64,000 nt of DNA from Gemmatimonadota bacterium (GCA_003223395.1 QHUZ01000021.1:22106-86105), one strand, 5' to 3'; counted from the first letter of the stretch, positions 44,546 to 54,084 are shown. A program made the numbers and translations. Notes: generated from the sequence alone by a model not told the origin.

Positions 44546-44634
44546 GTCCTAGAATTACCCCCGTACTCCGGGTTCGGCACAGCTGTGAAGCGCGAACGTC
44601 TATTCACAACGTACACTGGCCAACGGGAGTTCAC

Positions 44635-45510
44635 ATGCCTAGCGCCATCGTCCTGCTGTCCGCATTGAGTCTGACGTTGCAGCAGCCTAACACCCAAAAT
44701 CCGGTGGATTGGAAGCTGATCGACCGCGTGCTGGGCAGATCGGGCAATCTGCAAGGGGAAACGTACCGCGTCGGCTTTCCCCGCAATGATCTTCATGTCA
44801 CAGTCGACGCGGTCACGGTGCGTCCGAGTCTCGCGCTCGGATCCTGGGTGGCCTTCAAACAGACTGGCGACAGCACAGTAATGTTAATGGGCGACCTCGT
44901 GTTGTTGGAATCCGAGGTGGCGCCGGTCATCGACGCCCTCCAACGCGGCGGCATCGAGCAAACGGCGCTCCACAATCATCTGACAAATGAGTCGCCGCAC
45001 GTCGTCTATCTCCACATCGGCGGGCGGGGCAGGCCAATCGCCCTCGCCACAGCGGTCCATGACGCGCTGGGAGCAACGAAGACACCCGCGCCGACGACCA
45101 ACCCGCCGCCGCCGCTGGGACTCGATACGGTTCAGATTGCACAGGTGCTCGGCGTGCACGGCCGCGCGAACGGCGGCGTCTACCAGGTGAGTGCCCCGCG
45201 TGCCGACGCGGTGACCCTGGACGGTGTGGAAGTCCCGCCCGCGATGGGCGTCGCGACCGCCATCAACATCCAGGCGACCGGCACCAATACCGCAGTGGCC
45301 ACCGGCGATTTCGTCTTGATCGCCAGCGAAGTGAATCCGGTGCTGCGCGCGCTGCGCGCCAATGGGATCAGCGTGACCGCGCTGCACAGCCACATGCTGA
45401 ACGAGAGCCCGCGATTGTTGTTCATGCACTTCTGGGGAGAGGGCGATGCGGTGAAAGTGGCGCGCGGACTGCGCGCCGCGCTGGACGAGGTGAACGTCAA
45501 GCGGAATTGA
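44635..45510 (+). CDS. DUF1259 (LppY/LpqO-like) protein with internal duplication
   Basis: This encodes 291 residues with a GGGAG ribosome-binding site and a weak N-terminal hydrophobic stretch (SAIVLLSALSLTL). Two homologous halves are obvious: 'GDLVLLESEVAPVIDAL…TALHNHLTNESP' and 'GDFVLIASEVNPVLRAL…TALHSHMLNESP', separated by a Pro-rich linker (TPAPTTNPPPPLG). This is the DUF1259 family, exported proteins of unknown function. The H-x-H-x-x-x-E/N pattern in each half could bind metal. It is a single gene, divergent from the Omp85 fusion, and its 3' end overlaps the MFS gene by 14 bp. Confidence 0.82.
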   Translation: MPSAIVLLSALSLTLQQPNTQNPVDWKLIDRVLGRSGNLQGETYRVGFPRNDLHVTVDAVTVRPSLALGSWVAFKQTGDSTVMLMGDLVLLESEVAPVIDALQRGGIEQTALHNHLTNESPHVVYLHIGGRGRPIALATAVHDALGATKTPAPTTNPPPPLGLDTVQIAQVLGVHGRANGGVYQVSAPRADAVTLDGVEVPPAMGVATAINIQATGTNTAVATGDFVLIASEVNPVLRALRANGISVTALHSHMLNESPRLLFMHFWGEGDAVKVARGLRAALDEVNVKRN

Positions 45511-46693
45511 GCGTGGAGCGGGCGAACCCCCGATACAGCAGAAGGTCGTACACGATCTTCAGCGTCCCGGCGATGAAAAAGGGGGCGTTGATCAAGGGTG
45601 GGCGGGAGAACAGCAGGCCAGCAAAAATGGGTGCGAGCCCGGCCCCGATGGTACGCGCCACGCCCGCTATCCCGCCGGCGGCGGACCGCTCTTCCGGGCT
45701 CACGACCGCGAGGAGGTAGGCCTGACGGGTCGGTACATCCATTTGACTGATGCTGAAGCGCGCGAACAGCACGGCGACCGCAAGCGGCAAGCTCGGCATA
45801 AGCGGCACGAGGATGAGCAGCACGTTGGATGGCAAGTGCGTGAATACCATCGTGCGGATGAGCCCAAACCGCGCGGCCAATCGGGACGCGACCAGCGCGG
45901 AGAGGCCCGCGAGCACGTTTGCTCCGAAGAAAATCACACCGAGCGTCGCCGGATCCACGCCGAATCGGAGATAGAACCAGTAGGCGGCGAAGCTCTGGAC
46001 GACGAATCCGCCGGCGAATGAGTCGAGCGCGAAGAGGGCCGCGAGCCGCAGCACGACGTTGCGGGACCGGCTGAGGCCGAACGGCGCAGCGGTTGGCGGC
46101 GCCGGGACTTCGGCGGCCGCGGAGAGGCGCATGAACGCGAGGCCGAGGACGATCCCCAGGGCAGCATAGAGGACGACAACTCCGCGATAATGAATTGCGT
46201 GGGACAACACGCCGGCCCCGAGCGAACCCAGCGCGGTCGCGAACGCACCGGTCAATGTGTACCACGCGAACACGCTGGTCCGGCGGTCACTCGGCACGAC
46301 GTGTGCGAGCGCCGCTTGCTCGATTGGCAGGAATGGTCCGACCTCATTGCCGCTCGGACTGATGACGCCGATCGTGGCCGCGACGAGGAGCACGAGGAAG
46401 GTGCGCGTGAGGGCGAACACGATTCCCGCGCTCGCCATCAGCAGCGCGCCGACAATGAGCATGCGCCGCCGCCCGCTCCGATCCGCGCGCGTGCTCAACC
46501 AGAGTGAGACAGCGGTATCCCCGATCAGCGTCAGTGTAAACAGCACTCCGATCTGCTGCGTCCCGATCCCCAGTCCAGTCAGGTACAAGACCAGCACGAC
46601 TGACAAGGCCCCGTACGCGAACAACCGGATGAAGCGGGTGAGCAACAGTAGCCGTCCATCCGGAGGGAGCGTCCAAAGCGTGCTGCCGCTCAT
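45497..46693 (-). CDS. MFS transporter
   Basis: This encodes 398 residues from the ATG at 46693, which overlaps the upstream DUF5916 stop by 4 bp. There are about twelve transmembrane helices in two halves. The loop 2-3 motif 'ADRSGRRRMLIVGALLMA' is the MFS signature (GxxxDRxGRR). The large central loop and 'SPEERSAAGGIAGVARTIGAG' suggest a drug- or metabolite-efflux member. It is in an operon with a DUF5916 outer-membrane protein, so both may handle the same compound. Confidence 0.9.
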   Translation of the reverse strand: MSGSTLWTLPPDGRLLLLTRFIRLFAYGALSVVLVLYLTGLGIGTQQIGVLFTLTLIGDTAVSLWLSTRADRSGRRRMLIVGALLMASAGIVFALTRTFLVLLVAATIGVISPSGNEVGPFLPIEQAALAHVVPSDRRTSVFAWYTLTGAFATALGSLGAGVLSHAIHYRGVVVLYAALGIVLGLAFMRLSAAAEVPAPPTAAPFGLSRSRNVVLRLAALFALDSFAGGFVVQSFAAYWFYLRFGVDPATLGVIFFGANVLAGLSALVASRLAARFGLIRTMVFTHLPSNVLLILVPLMPSLPLAVAVLFARFSISQMDVPTRQAYLLAVVSPEERSAAGGIAGVARTIGAGLAPIFAGLLFSRPPLINAPFFIAGTLKIVYDLLLYRGFARSTLNSA

Positions 46694-48882
46694 GGCGCGA
46701 GGCGGTGGATGACCTTGAGAACCAAGGCGCCGTTCAATTGCCGTGTCAGAGCGGACGTCGACGGGAATCGATACCGCGCGGCCCGGTTGGTGCTGTAACC
46801 CGAGTTCCACACCACGAATACATCGTCCCCGATCACCGGGATCCAGTGAAACCGGATGTTGAAATCGACACGCCGATCTTCGTTCGTGTACTGGACGAAC
46901 CCGAGCAGACTCGAACGGGAATTGAAGTCATACTCGATGTGGCTCGAGGCCTGTACGGCGGTGAAGCCTGCACCGGGGAGTCTCGCCGCCGTGCGCGTCA
47001 GATTCGCGCCGATGATGGCATGCCCGCCGCCACGCCACGTTCCCTCGAGCTCCAGATCGGCGCTGCGGCCTCCGTAGAACGGTCCCCAATTCACAAACCC
47101 GGCCAAGCTCAGGGGATGCGCGGAAGATGTCGCATACTGCAGCTCGTAGCGCGACCACCAGTATCGCCCCGGCGGTACAATCACGCCACGGAACATTTCG
47201 AACGAGTCGGGCGGCGCATCGAACTGGCGCTGATAGTTGATCTCGAAGTGGTCGCCGTTATCCCGATCGCCACCGAACAGTCGCCACTCAAACCACGCGG
47301 TTTGCCAGTCCCCGGTCCGCCCAAGTGAGCCGGACTCGTTGGCGATGATGTCCCAGCTGGGGATCGGAAACGTGAAATCGAGCTGCCGGATGCCGAGCGC
47401 ATGGGGCCGCGGCATGAAGTCGATATGTCCGGTGGTCTCCCAGATTCCCGTGCGGCGTACGAACCCCAGCGTGGGATTGAACCCCGCCTCGATGCGATAC
47501 AGCGATACGAAGTTATCGAAGAGATCGTTGGGATTGTCGGCCGAGATTCGCCACGCCAGAGGCGTGCCGGGTGCGACGGCCGTCCGGCTTCCCGCGATCC
47601 AGAACTTCGGCTCGAGATTCTGGCCGTGCACGATCAGGGGGAAATCGACATCGAATCCCGCGGTGGCTTCTGCACTGGAGCCGGCGGCAGTCCGCAACGT
47701 GCCGATGGCGCCGACATACGATCGCGCCAGCAGGTCGTGCTGCACACGCACGACGGCCTCGTTCGCTTGTGCGCTGCTGGTCTGGGCGTCGAGTACACCG
47801 ATGCGCCAGGGCCCGATTCGGCCGTAGAGGCGCCCGCCCGCCAGGATCGGGTCCGGATCGCCCGCCGAGTCGAGCCCGATCCGCCGCGAGTAGAAGACCT
47901 GTGTTCGACCTGGCGTTCCGAAGTCGAATAGCCCGCTCGATTCGAGGAAGAACTGCCGCTTCTCGGGAAAGAAGAACGGAAAGCGGGTGAGGTTGATGAC
48001 CTGCTGATCGGCTTCCACCTGGGCGAAGTCAGTCCCGGCCGTCAGATCGGCGGTGACGGTAGGCGAGAATGCCAGCTTCGCATCGATGCCTGTTTTTGCT
48101 CCGACAAACCCGGACGTTAGCCGCCCGCTCGCACTGTCATGGGTCGGCTCGATGGCGCGGGCCAGCATGTACGGGTATAACTCGACGTCGCGGGCGCGAA
48201 CCACCGGACCGATCTCGCGTAGCTCGCCTGCACGCAGCAGCTGGTACAGTCCTTCAGTGCGCCCCCACGAGCGCCAGAGATCCTGCTCGTTCTTGCGCCG
48301 GATGAAGCGTCGTACGTTGAAGCCGAACCGCACGTCAGTCCCGCTGCGAAAGCGCAGAGTCGCGAACGGAATGCGAAACTCCGCCGTCCACCCGCCGGGG
48401 TCGCGCGCCACCGCGACGTCCCAAATGCCATTCCAGTTCTCGTTGAGGTTGTCGAGATCGGTCAGCTGGGCGTCCCAGCGAGCGCCGTTGGGATTCGTAC
48501 CGAACACGAAAGCGCCGCGCCGGTCGTGGAAACTGTCGATGAGGAGCTGGACGTTGTCATCGCTCGACAGGTCGGCGTCGCGCCGCAGCTGGGTCGCGCG
48601 GATGCGATGCGGCGCTTCGTCGTACGCTCGCACACCGACGTACAGCGCGCTGGCGTCGCGGAGCACCCGGACCGTGGTCCGTTCGGTGCCGGACTCTCCG
48701 GTGAGCGGCTCGCGCTGGCGCAGGTCGGTGAGGGAATCGGCGCGCAGCCAGTCGGGCTCATCGAGCCGTCCGTCGAGCCGGATCCGCCCGGTAGCGGTCC
48801 CGACGCGGAGGCTCTGCGCGCCGGCAGTACGAGCCAGCACCAGCGCCAGCAGGAGTCCGAGGCTCGTGGTTCGGAGGGTCAT
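46690..48882 (-). CDS. CBM9-like/DUF5916 outer-membrane protein
   Basis: This encodes 730 residues from the ATG at 48882; a TTG four codons earlier is possible, and neither has a clear ribosome-binding site. Signal peptide 'LGLLLALVLARTAGAQ'. A CBM9-like domain lies at about 30-210 ('IRLDGRLDEPDWLRAD', 'RDASALYVGVRAYDE'), then the DUF5916 barrel with 'GTDFAQVEADQQVIN', 'FFPEKRQFFLESSGLF' and 'IRFHWIPVIGDDVFVVWNSG'. Third copy of the family in the window and the most compact. It is coupled to an MFS transporter, which is unlike the other two copies. Confidence 0.88.
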   Translation of the reverse strand: MTLRTTSLGLLLALVLARTAGAQSLRVGTATGRIRLDGRLDEPDWLRADSLTDLRQREPLTGESGTERTTVRVLRDASALYVGVRAYDEAPHRIRATQLRRDADLSSDDNVQLLIDSFHDRRGAFVFGTNPNGARWDAQLTDLDNLNENWNGIWDVAVARDPGGWTAEFRIPFATLRFRSGTDVRFGFNVRRFIRRKNEQDLWRSWGRTEGLYQLLRAGELREIGPVVRARDVELYPYMLARAIEPTHDSASGRLTSGFVGAKTGIDAKLAFSPTVTADLTAGTDFAQVEADQQVINLTRFPFFFPEKRQFFLESSGLFDFGTPGRTQVFYSRRIGLDSAGDPDPILAGGRLYGRIGPWRIGVLDAQTSSAQANEAVVRVQHDLLARSYVGAIGTLRTAAGSSAEATAGFDVDFPLIVHGQNLEPKFWIAGSRTAVAPGTPLAWRISADNPNDLFDNFVSLYRIEAGFNPTLGFVRRTGIWETTGHIDFMPRPHALGIRQLDFTFPIPSWDIIANESGSLGRTGDWQTAWFEWRLFGGDRDNGDHFEINYQRQFDAPPDSFEMFRGVIVPPGRYWWSRYELQYATSSAHPLSLAGFVNWGPFYGGRSADLELEGTWRGGGHAIIGANLTRTAARLPGAGFTAVQASSHIEYDFNSRSSLLGFVQYTNEDRRVDFNIRFHWIPVIGDDVFVVWNSGYSTNRAARYRFPSTSALTRQLNGALVLKVIHRLAP

Positions 48883-48935
48883 GCGCCGACGCAAGTTAAC
48901 GCGGGCCTGACTTGCTGGGGCGTGCGAAATGATTC

Positions 48936-50129
48936 ATGTTCGCGCCCATGAGTGCGCCTCTGGCCGCGCCCGCGCCCGCCGCTTGGGCCGCAACGACGGC
49001 GCGTGTCGCGTCGATCGATCTGATTCGCGGCTTGGTGATGGTTCTGATGGCGATCGATCACGTCCGCGTCTATTCCGGACTCCCCGCTGGTGGTCCCACC
49101 GCGGGGATTTTCTTTACCCGCTGGGTGACGCACTTCGTGGCGCCGGCGTTCATCTTCCTCGCGGGGACGAGCGCCTTCTTCTACGGCCGGAAGCACACCG
49201 ACCTGTCCCGCTTCCTGTTCATCCGCGGCGTCTGGCTCGTCTTGCTCGAGCTGACGGTGATTCGGATCGCGTGGACGTTCAACTTCGACTTCACGAACTA
49301 CATGCTGGCGGGCGTCATCTGGGTGATCGGGTGGTGCATGATCCTGATGGCGGCGCTGGTGCGCCTCCGTCCGAGAACGGTCGGGCTCATCGGCGTGGTG
49401 ATCATCGCGCTCCATAACGCCGTCATGCTGCCGCTCGTGAATCGCGTTCCCGGGCTCGGCGAGCTCTGGAAGATTCTCTACATCGGTTTCTTCCAGGGAC
49501 CCGTGGAGGGAACACCCCTGATCGTGCTGTACTCGATCATTCCATGGATCGGGGTCATGGCGGCAGGCTATTGGTTCGGCACCGTCCTGACGCTGGAACC
49601 GGCGCGCCGTCACCGCGTCTGCCTGCGGCTCGGCCTCGGCGCCACCGCCCTGTTCCTGGTACTGCGCGGCTTCAACCTCTACGGGGATCCGCAGCCCTGG
49701 AACTCCTCGGGCCGCCTGCCGGCGCTGCTTTCATTCCTCAACACCAACAAGTACCCGGCGTCGCTCAGCTTCCTGCTCATGACGCTCGGCCCGACGATTG
49801 CGCTGATTCCGCTGCTCGATCGCGCGCGCGGACCGGTCGCGCGGTGGCTCACGGTCTTTGGCCGTGTGCCGTTCTTCTATTACGTGCTGCACATCCCGCT
49901 CATCCACGCCCTCGCGCTGGTCGTCTCGAAGATTCGGACGGGGACCGTGGACCCCTGGCTGTTCACCAACCACCCGATGGCCAACCCGCCGGCCCCCGAC
50001 GGCTACACCTGGAGCCTCGGACTCCTCTATCTCGTCTGGGCCATCGCCGTCGTGATGCTCTACTTCCCGTGCCGCTGGTACGCCGACCTCAAAGCGCGGC
50101 GCAGCGACCGGTGGCTCAAGTACCTCTAA
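48936..50129 (+). CDS. DUF1624/HGSNAT-like membrane protein (acyltransferase-type)
   Basis: This encodes 397 residues; an ATG at 48948 is also possible. About ten transmembrane helices. The N-terminal 'RVASIDLIRGLVMVLMAIDHVR' is the conserved R-x-x-S-x-D-x-x-R-G…D-H signature shared by DUF1624 and heparan-alpha-glucosaminide N-acetyltransferases, and 'APAFIFLAGTSAFFYGRK' follows as in that family. Such proteins move acyl groups across membranes onto sugars. The substrate here is unknown. It is convergent with the M28 peptidase gene, 9 bp apart. Confidence 0.85.
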   Translation: MFAPMSAPLAAPAPAAWAATTARVASIDLIRGLVMVLMAIDHVRVYSGLPAGGPTAGIFFTRWVTHFVAPAFIFLAGTSAFFYGRKHTDLSRFLFIRGVWLVLLELTVIRIAWTFNFDFTNYMLAGVIWVIGWCMILMAALVRLRPRTVGLIGVVIIALHNAVMLPLVNRVPGLGELWKILYIGFFQGPVEGTPLIVLYSIIPWIGVMAAGYWFGTVLTLEPARRHRVCLRLGLGATALFLVLRGFNLYGDPQPWNSSGRLPALLSFLNTNKYPASLSFLLMTLGPTIALIPLLDRARGPVARWLTVFGRVPFFYYVLHIPLIHALALVVSKIRTGTVDPWLFTNHPMANPPAPDGYTWSLGLLYLVWAIAVVMLYFPCRWYADLKARRSDRWLKYL

Positions 50130-50138
50130 GCCCGGCGA

Positions 50139-51803
50139 TCACTGGACGCAGGGCGCATGCGGATCCGCCGGCTTCGGTACGTCCCGTTTGGGGCGGCTCG
50201 GCGCATTCGCCACCGCGAACGCGCCGTCATGCACCATCTGCGCGACGCGCGCCAGGTCAGGGTAGCTGATGTACTGCGCCTCGTCGGTGACCTGGTGATA
50301 ATCGAGGTGCTCACCGCGCGAAAACGAGACTGACGGGATGCCGTAGCGCGCGTAACTGTAGTGATCGGCCCGGCAGTAGTACTGCAGCGGGTGACCCGGA
50401 GCGTCGTAGGTGTAATCGAACACGAACGGCACTGGCTGTTTTGCGTTTGCCGCTTCCAGCAGCTCGCCGAATTCCCGGGAAATCCGCTTCGCACCGATGA
50501 CCTCGAGGTAGGTCGGGCTGCCCGCTCCCGTGCCTCCGCGCGGGAAATCCGACGCGGTCCCGCGGCCGATCATGTCCTGATCGATCTCCCCGACGATCGA
50601 GTCGATTGGGACCGTCGCGTGATCGGAGTACCAGCGCGAGCCGAGCAGCCCTGCTTCTTCGCCGGTGTGGCTGACGAACAGGATCGAGCGCCGCGGCCGG
50701 TCGTTCCCTTTCGCGCGGGCGAATGCTTCGGCGATTTCGAGAATCGCTACCGTGCCGGAGCCGTCGTCATCGGCGCCGTTGCGGATCGAGTCGGGGCGGG
50801 GGCCGCGAAGGGCGCGCAGGCTGTCGAGAATGGTCCGGATCCGGGCCCGCTCTTCGTCGGTCGCGGGGCGCATCGGTGAGTCCGCGCCCATCGGCCGCAC
50901 GACGCGGTTGAAGGCGCGCAGGGAATCGTGATCGACGGGCCTGCGATCGAAGCCAACGTGGTCGTGATGGGCGGACAGCGACACGTACTCGTTGCGCAGT
51001 TTCGGATCACGGCCGCGCAGGATCCCCACGACATTGCGCGCCTGCCATTGAACCGGCTTGCGCGTGAAGTCGAACTGCCCGCTGATCGTGTTGGACGACG
51101 CGGCGCCCGGAGCCGTCGTGGCGGGATCGCTGCCGAGCACGGTCGCCGCGGCGCGCCGGCTGAGCCAGACGAGCGGGATCGCGCGCGGATTGCGGGAGGT
51201 ATCGGTGACCGGCCGGCCCTCGCGGATGCGCGCGATCTGCTCGCTGCCGAGCTGATCGAGTGCGACGATCCCGACGGTGGCGGCCTCGCGATAGCGCCCC
51301 AGCAGCGGCCCGACGGTGCGCCGGTCGAAACCTGCCGGCACGTCGAGCACAACGAACTTCCCCGCGAGCCCCGAGGCTGCCGCGAGATGGGCGGTGTCAG
51401 CGACTGATCCCGCAAAGACGATCGCGGTCTGGTCCAGCACCTTGGGTGCGACGGCAAAACTCACGGGGAGGAAGTCGCTGCCGAGCTGCAGCGCCGCGCC
51501 GCCGCTCGTGACAAGGCGCGACTGCGGATCCACGGCCACGACCCAGAAGGGCACCTTCTGGAAGTAGGTGCCGCTGTCTCCCGCGGGCTCGAGACCGAGG
51601 CGGCGAAACTCGGCCGCCACGTACGCTGACGTCTTGAAGGCGCCTTCGCTGCCGGTTTCCCGTCCCATCATCGAATCGTCCGCGATGAGAAACAGCCGCT
51701 GCCGCAGATCGGCGGCGGTGATGGCCGGCTGCGTCTGCCCAGCGACCGCACTGCACGCTACTCCCACGAACACGACGGCCAGCAACAGACAACGCTTTAC
51801 CAT
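50139..51803 (-). CDS. secreted M28 family metallopeptidase with PA-like insert
   Basis: This encodes 554 residues with GGAGGAG 7 bp before the ATG. The N-terminus (MVKRCLLLAVVFVGVACSA) is a signal peptide with a possible lipobox Cys17. A protease-associated-like insert spans about 100-260. The zinc-peptidase core has ligands in 'SAHHDHVG' (near 279), 'NGADDDGSGT' (near 340), 'HTGEEAGLLGS' (catalytic Glu, near 382), 'DQDMIG' (near 409) and 'HLDYHQVTDE' (near 502). This fits bacterial aminopeptidases of the M28 group acting on exported peptides. It is the last gene of the long minus-strand unit. Confidence 0.92.
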   Translation of the reverse strand: MVKRCLLLAVVFVGVACSAVAGQTQPAITAADLRQRLFLIADDSMMGRETGSEGAFKTSAYVAAEFRRLGLEPAGDSGTYFQKVPFWVVAVDPQSRLVTSGGAALQLGSDFLPVSFAVAPKVLDQTAIVFAGSVADTAHLAAASGLAGKFVVLDVPAGFDRRTVGPLLGRYREAATVGIVALDQLGSEQIARIREGRPVTDTSRNPRAIPLVWLSRRAAATVLGSDPATTAPGAASSNTISGQFDFTRKPVQWQARNVVGILRGRDPKLRNEYVSLSAHHDHVGFDRRPVDHDSLRAFNRVVRPMGADSPMRPATDEERARIRTILDSLRALRGPRPDSIRNGADDDGSGTVAILEIAEAFARAKGNDRPRRSILFVSHTGEEAGLLGSRWYSDHATVPIDSIVGEIDQDMIGRGTASDFPRGGTGAGSPTYLEVIGAKRISREFGELLEAANAKQPVPFVFDYTYDAPGHPLQYYCRADHYSYARYGIPSVSFSRGEHLDYHQVTDEAQYISYPDLARVAQMVHDGAFAVANAPSRPKRDVPKPADPHAPCVQ

Positions 51804-51818
51804 GACACACTCCTCCGG

Positions 51819-54080
51819 TTAAAAGGCCCCGCCACCGCCCCCACCGCCACCACCGCCAGAGAACCCTCCCCCCCCACCACCGCCGCCGCCACCACCAAAG
51901 CCCGAGCCGCTCGAGCTGCGCGGCGTGGACGACATCGTCGTGCCGGCAACGGACGACAGATTCGAGACGCTGCTCGAGAAATGACTGACGTTGAAATTCA
52001 GCACGCTGGGTCCGACGTACCATTGCGGGGGTTGCGTGTAAATCCCCTCGAACGCCCGCGCGAATTGTTTCTCGACCCCGAACGCCATCGCAAACGGCAG
52101 GTATTTATCGAACAACTCCGGATGCCCGACGATGATGCGCTTCAGGTTCTCGGACTCGACGCGGCGCAGGAACTCCTCGAACCCGAGCACGTGCTCGAGC
52201 GCACGCGTGCCCGGCTCGGTGCGGGCAGGCATGATCTGCGCGAAGCCCACCAGGATGAGCAGGACGAGGATGCTGGCGGCAATGAACGGGATTGCCGTGA
52301 GCAGAACGAGTTTGGCGAGAAAGGCGCCGCCCGCACCGATGAGGACGGTCAGCCCGAGGGCGAGGCCGTACCATTTCTTCTGGAACTTGTCGGGGCGGTC
52401 GCGATAGAAGCCGCCCTCCTTGAGCCGGTCATAGATGGCGTCCTGGATCAACGGCAGTTGCTGGTAGAACTCGTCCTTCAAGTCGTCGAGCGGCACGTCA
52501 TCGTCGTCGCTTGCAAAGATGCCATGGAAGACGGCGGCCTCATGCAGCTGCAGCCCCTCGCTGGACTTGAGGCGGTGCAGGGTGTACGTGATGGCGCCGC
52601 CGAACAGGCCGAACAGCTTCGGCGTCTGGTGCTCCTCGATGCGCAGGTATCCGCGTACCGCCAAATCCACGAGCGTCGCGGTGATGTCCCGCATGTCCGC
52701 ACTATTGTCGATCAGCGTGCCGGCTTCGGCCGGCGTCATCGTCTTGGGAGGCTCGTACTGCACGGCGATCGGCCGGCGCCGCGGATCCCGGCCGGAGCCG
52801 TACCACGATGCGAACGCGAGGAGAAACACGGGGATCGGAATGAGGAGCGGCCAGTTACTGCGCGCCGTTCCCCACGCGCGGGCCAGCAGCGAGGGCGGCG
52901 TGATGACCCCCTTGTTCCAACCGACCACCGCCGTCAGCCCTTCGTGGTACTCCAGGGGATGCGGCATCGCGACGCCCACGAGGTTCCCGTCGATCTTCAC
53001 GGTCGCGTCTCTGGCGGTCGAGCCGTACACGCCGTTGAACGCGATCGCGCGTACGCCCGGGGTGGCCGGTGGCAGCTCGATCGCCGCCGTCGCGGCACGG
53101 ATCGGGACGTCCCATTCATCGCCCGTCACGTTCCAGTACAGCTCGTCGTGCTCGTCGAAAAAGCGCAGGCCGTTGGTCGCGTGATAGCGCAGCACGATCG
53201 TCCGGTCGGCATCAGCGGCGCCCGGAATCCAGACCTTGAACTTGACGTACGCGCCCAGGCGGCTGGTCTCGGTTTTGAGGTTGTGACCGGCATCGTCCTG
53301 CGCGCTCTGCAGCGAGACCCGCAGCGTCCAGTTCAGTCCCTGCGGCGTCCGGTACGTGACCGGGACCGTGCGATACAGTCCGTTGTACGACCCGACGAAT
53401 CGCGCCGTGATCGTCTCCGTGACGTCGATGCTGGCATCGCGATTGACACGAATTCGCGCATCGAACCGCTCGATCGAGTACGAGCGTTGTGCGCAGAGCG
53501 ATGTGGCCGACAGCCCCAGGAGCACGAGGACGAGCGGCACCTTCGGCACGGCCCGCTCGGACGGATCGTCCAGGCCAAAGAATTCGCGCGGCTTGAGGCG
53601 CATCATCCCTGCGACGATCCCGGACGGGAACTGCGCGATCGCGGTATTGAAGTCGCGAACCACGGCGTTGTAGTAGCGCCGCGCGTTTTGCAGATGGTCT
53701 TCGACATCGGTCAACGTGGCTTGCAGCGAGGCGAAGCTCGCGGCCGCCTTGAGCTCGGGATACGCCTCGGCGACGGCAAGTACCCGCTGCAGCGCATTGC
53801 CGAGCGGGTCTTCTTCGCGGGCGCGCGTGGCCGGTCCCGCCTGGGACGCCTGTACCGCACGCCCGCGGGCCGCGACGACTGCCTCGAGCGTGCCTCTCTC
53901 GTAGCCGGCGTGGCCCTGGACGACTGCCACCACATTCGGGATGAGATCGTGCCGGCGTTTCAGCTGCACGTCGATATCGGCCCAGGCGTTGTCACCCAGC
54001 TGCCGCAGGCGCGTCAGGCGATTGAAGGTGAAGACGGTCCATCCCAGGACGAGCAGCCCGATGATCGCAATGAGACTCAT
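51819..54080 (-). CDS. LemA-DUF2207 fusion membrane protein with glycine-rich tail
   Basis: This encodes 753 residues starting 4 bp after the mtnC stop. Residues 1-175 are a complete LemA protein: N-terminal helix, 'RHDLIPNVVAVVQGHAGYE', 'ARRYYNAVVRDFNTAIAQFP' and 'LKPREFFGL'. Without a stop, a second signal-like helix follows (about 178-198, 'LVLVLLGLSATSLCAQ') and then a DUF2207 domain ('DARIRVNRDASIDVTETITARF', 'GLYRTVPVTYRTPQGLNW', 'LRYHATNGLRFFD'). Two or three further transmembrane segments follow, and the end is Gly-rich. LemA and DUF2207 genes are often adjacent, but fusion is unusual. The role is unknown, probably at the envelope. Confidence 0.87.
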   Translation of the reverse strand: MSLIAIIGLLVLGWTVFTFNRLTRLRQLGDNAWADIDVQLKRRHDLIPNVVAVVQGHAGYERGTLEAVVAARGRAVQASQAGPATRAREEDPLGNALQRVLAVAEAYPELKAAASFASLQATLTDVEDHLQNARRYYNAVVRDFNTAIAQFPSGIVAGMMRLKPREFFGLDDPSERAVPKVPLVLVLLGLSATSLCAQRSYSIERFDARIRVNRDASIDVTETITARFVGSYNGLYRTVPVTYRTPQGLNWTLRVSLQSAQDDAGHNLKTETSRLGAYVKFKVWIPGAADADRTIVLRYHATNGLRFFDEHDELYWNVTGDEWDVPIRAATAAIELPPATPGVRAIAFNGVYGSTARDATVKIDGNLVGVAMPHPLEYHEGLTAVVGWNKGVITPPSLLARAWGTARSNWPLLIPIPVFLLAFASWYGSGRDPRRRPIAVQYEPPKTMTPAEAGTLIDNSADMRDITATLVDLAVRGYLRIEEHQTPKLFGLFGGAITYTLHRLKSSEGLQLHEAAVFHGIFASDDDDVPLDDLKDEFYQQLPLIQDAIYDRLKEGGFYRDRPDKFQKKWYGLALGLTVLIGAGGAFLAKLVLLTAIPFIAASILVLLILVGFAQIMPARTEPGTRALEHVLGFEEFLRRVESENLKRIIVGHPELFDKYLPFAMAFGVEKQFARAFEGIYTQPPQWYVGPSVLNFNVSHFSSSVSNLSSVAGTTMSSTPRSSSGSGFGGGGGGGGGGGFSGGGGGGGGGGAF
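51826..51897 (-). repeat. glycine-codon low-complexity repeat
   Basis: A GGN-rich tract (read on the minus strand) encodes two Gly runs separated by a Phe-Ser spacer at the extreme C-terminus of the LemA-DUF2207 protein. Similar Gly-rich tails are common in DUF2207 proteins. Confidence 0.8.
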
Positions 54081-54084
54081 GGCC

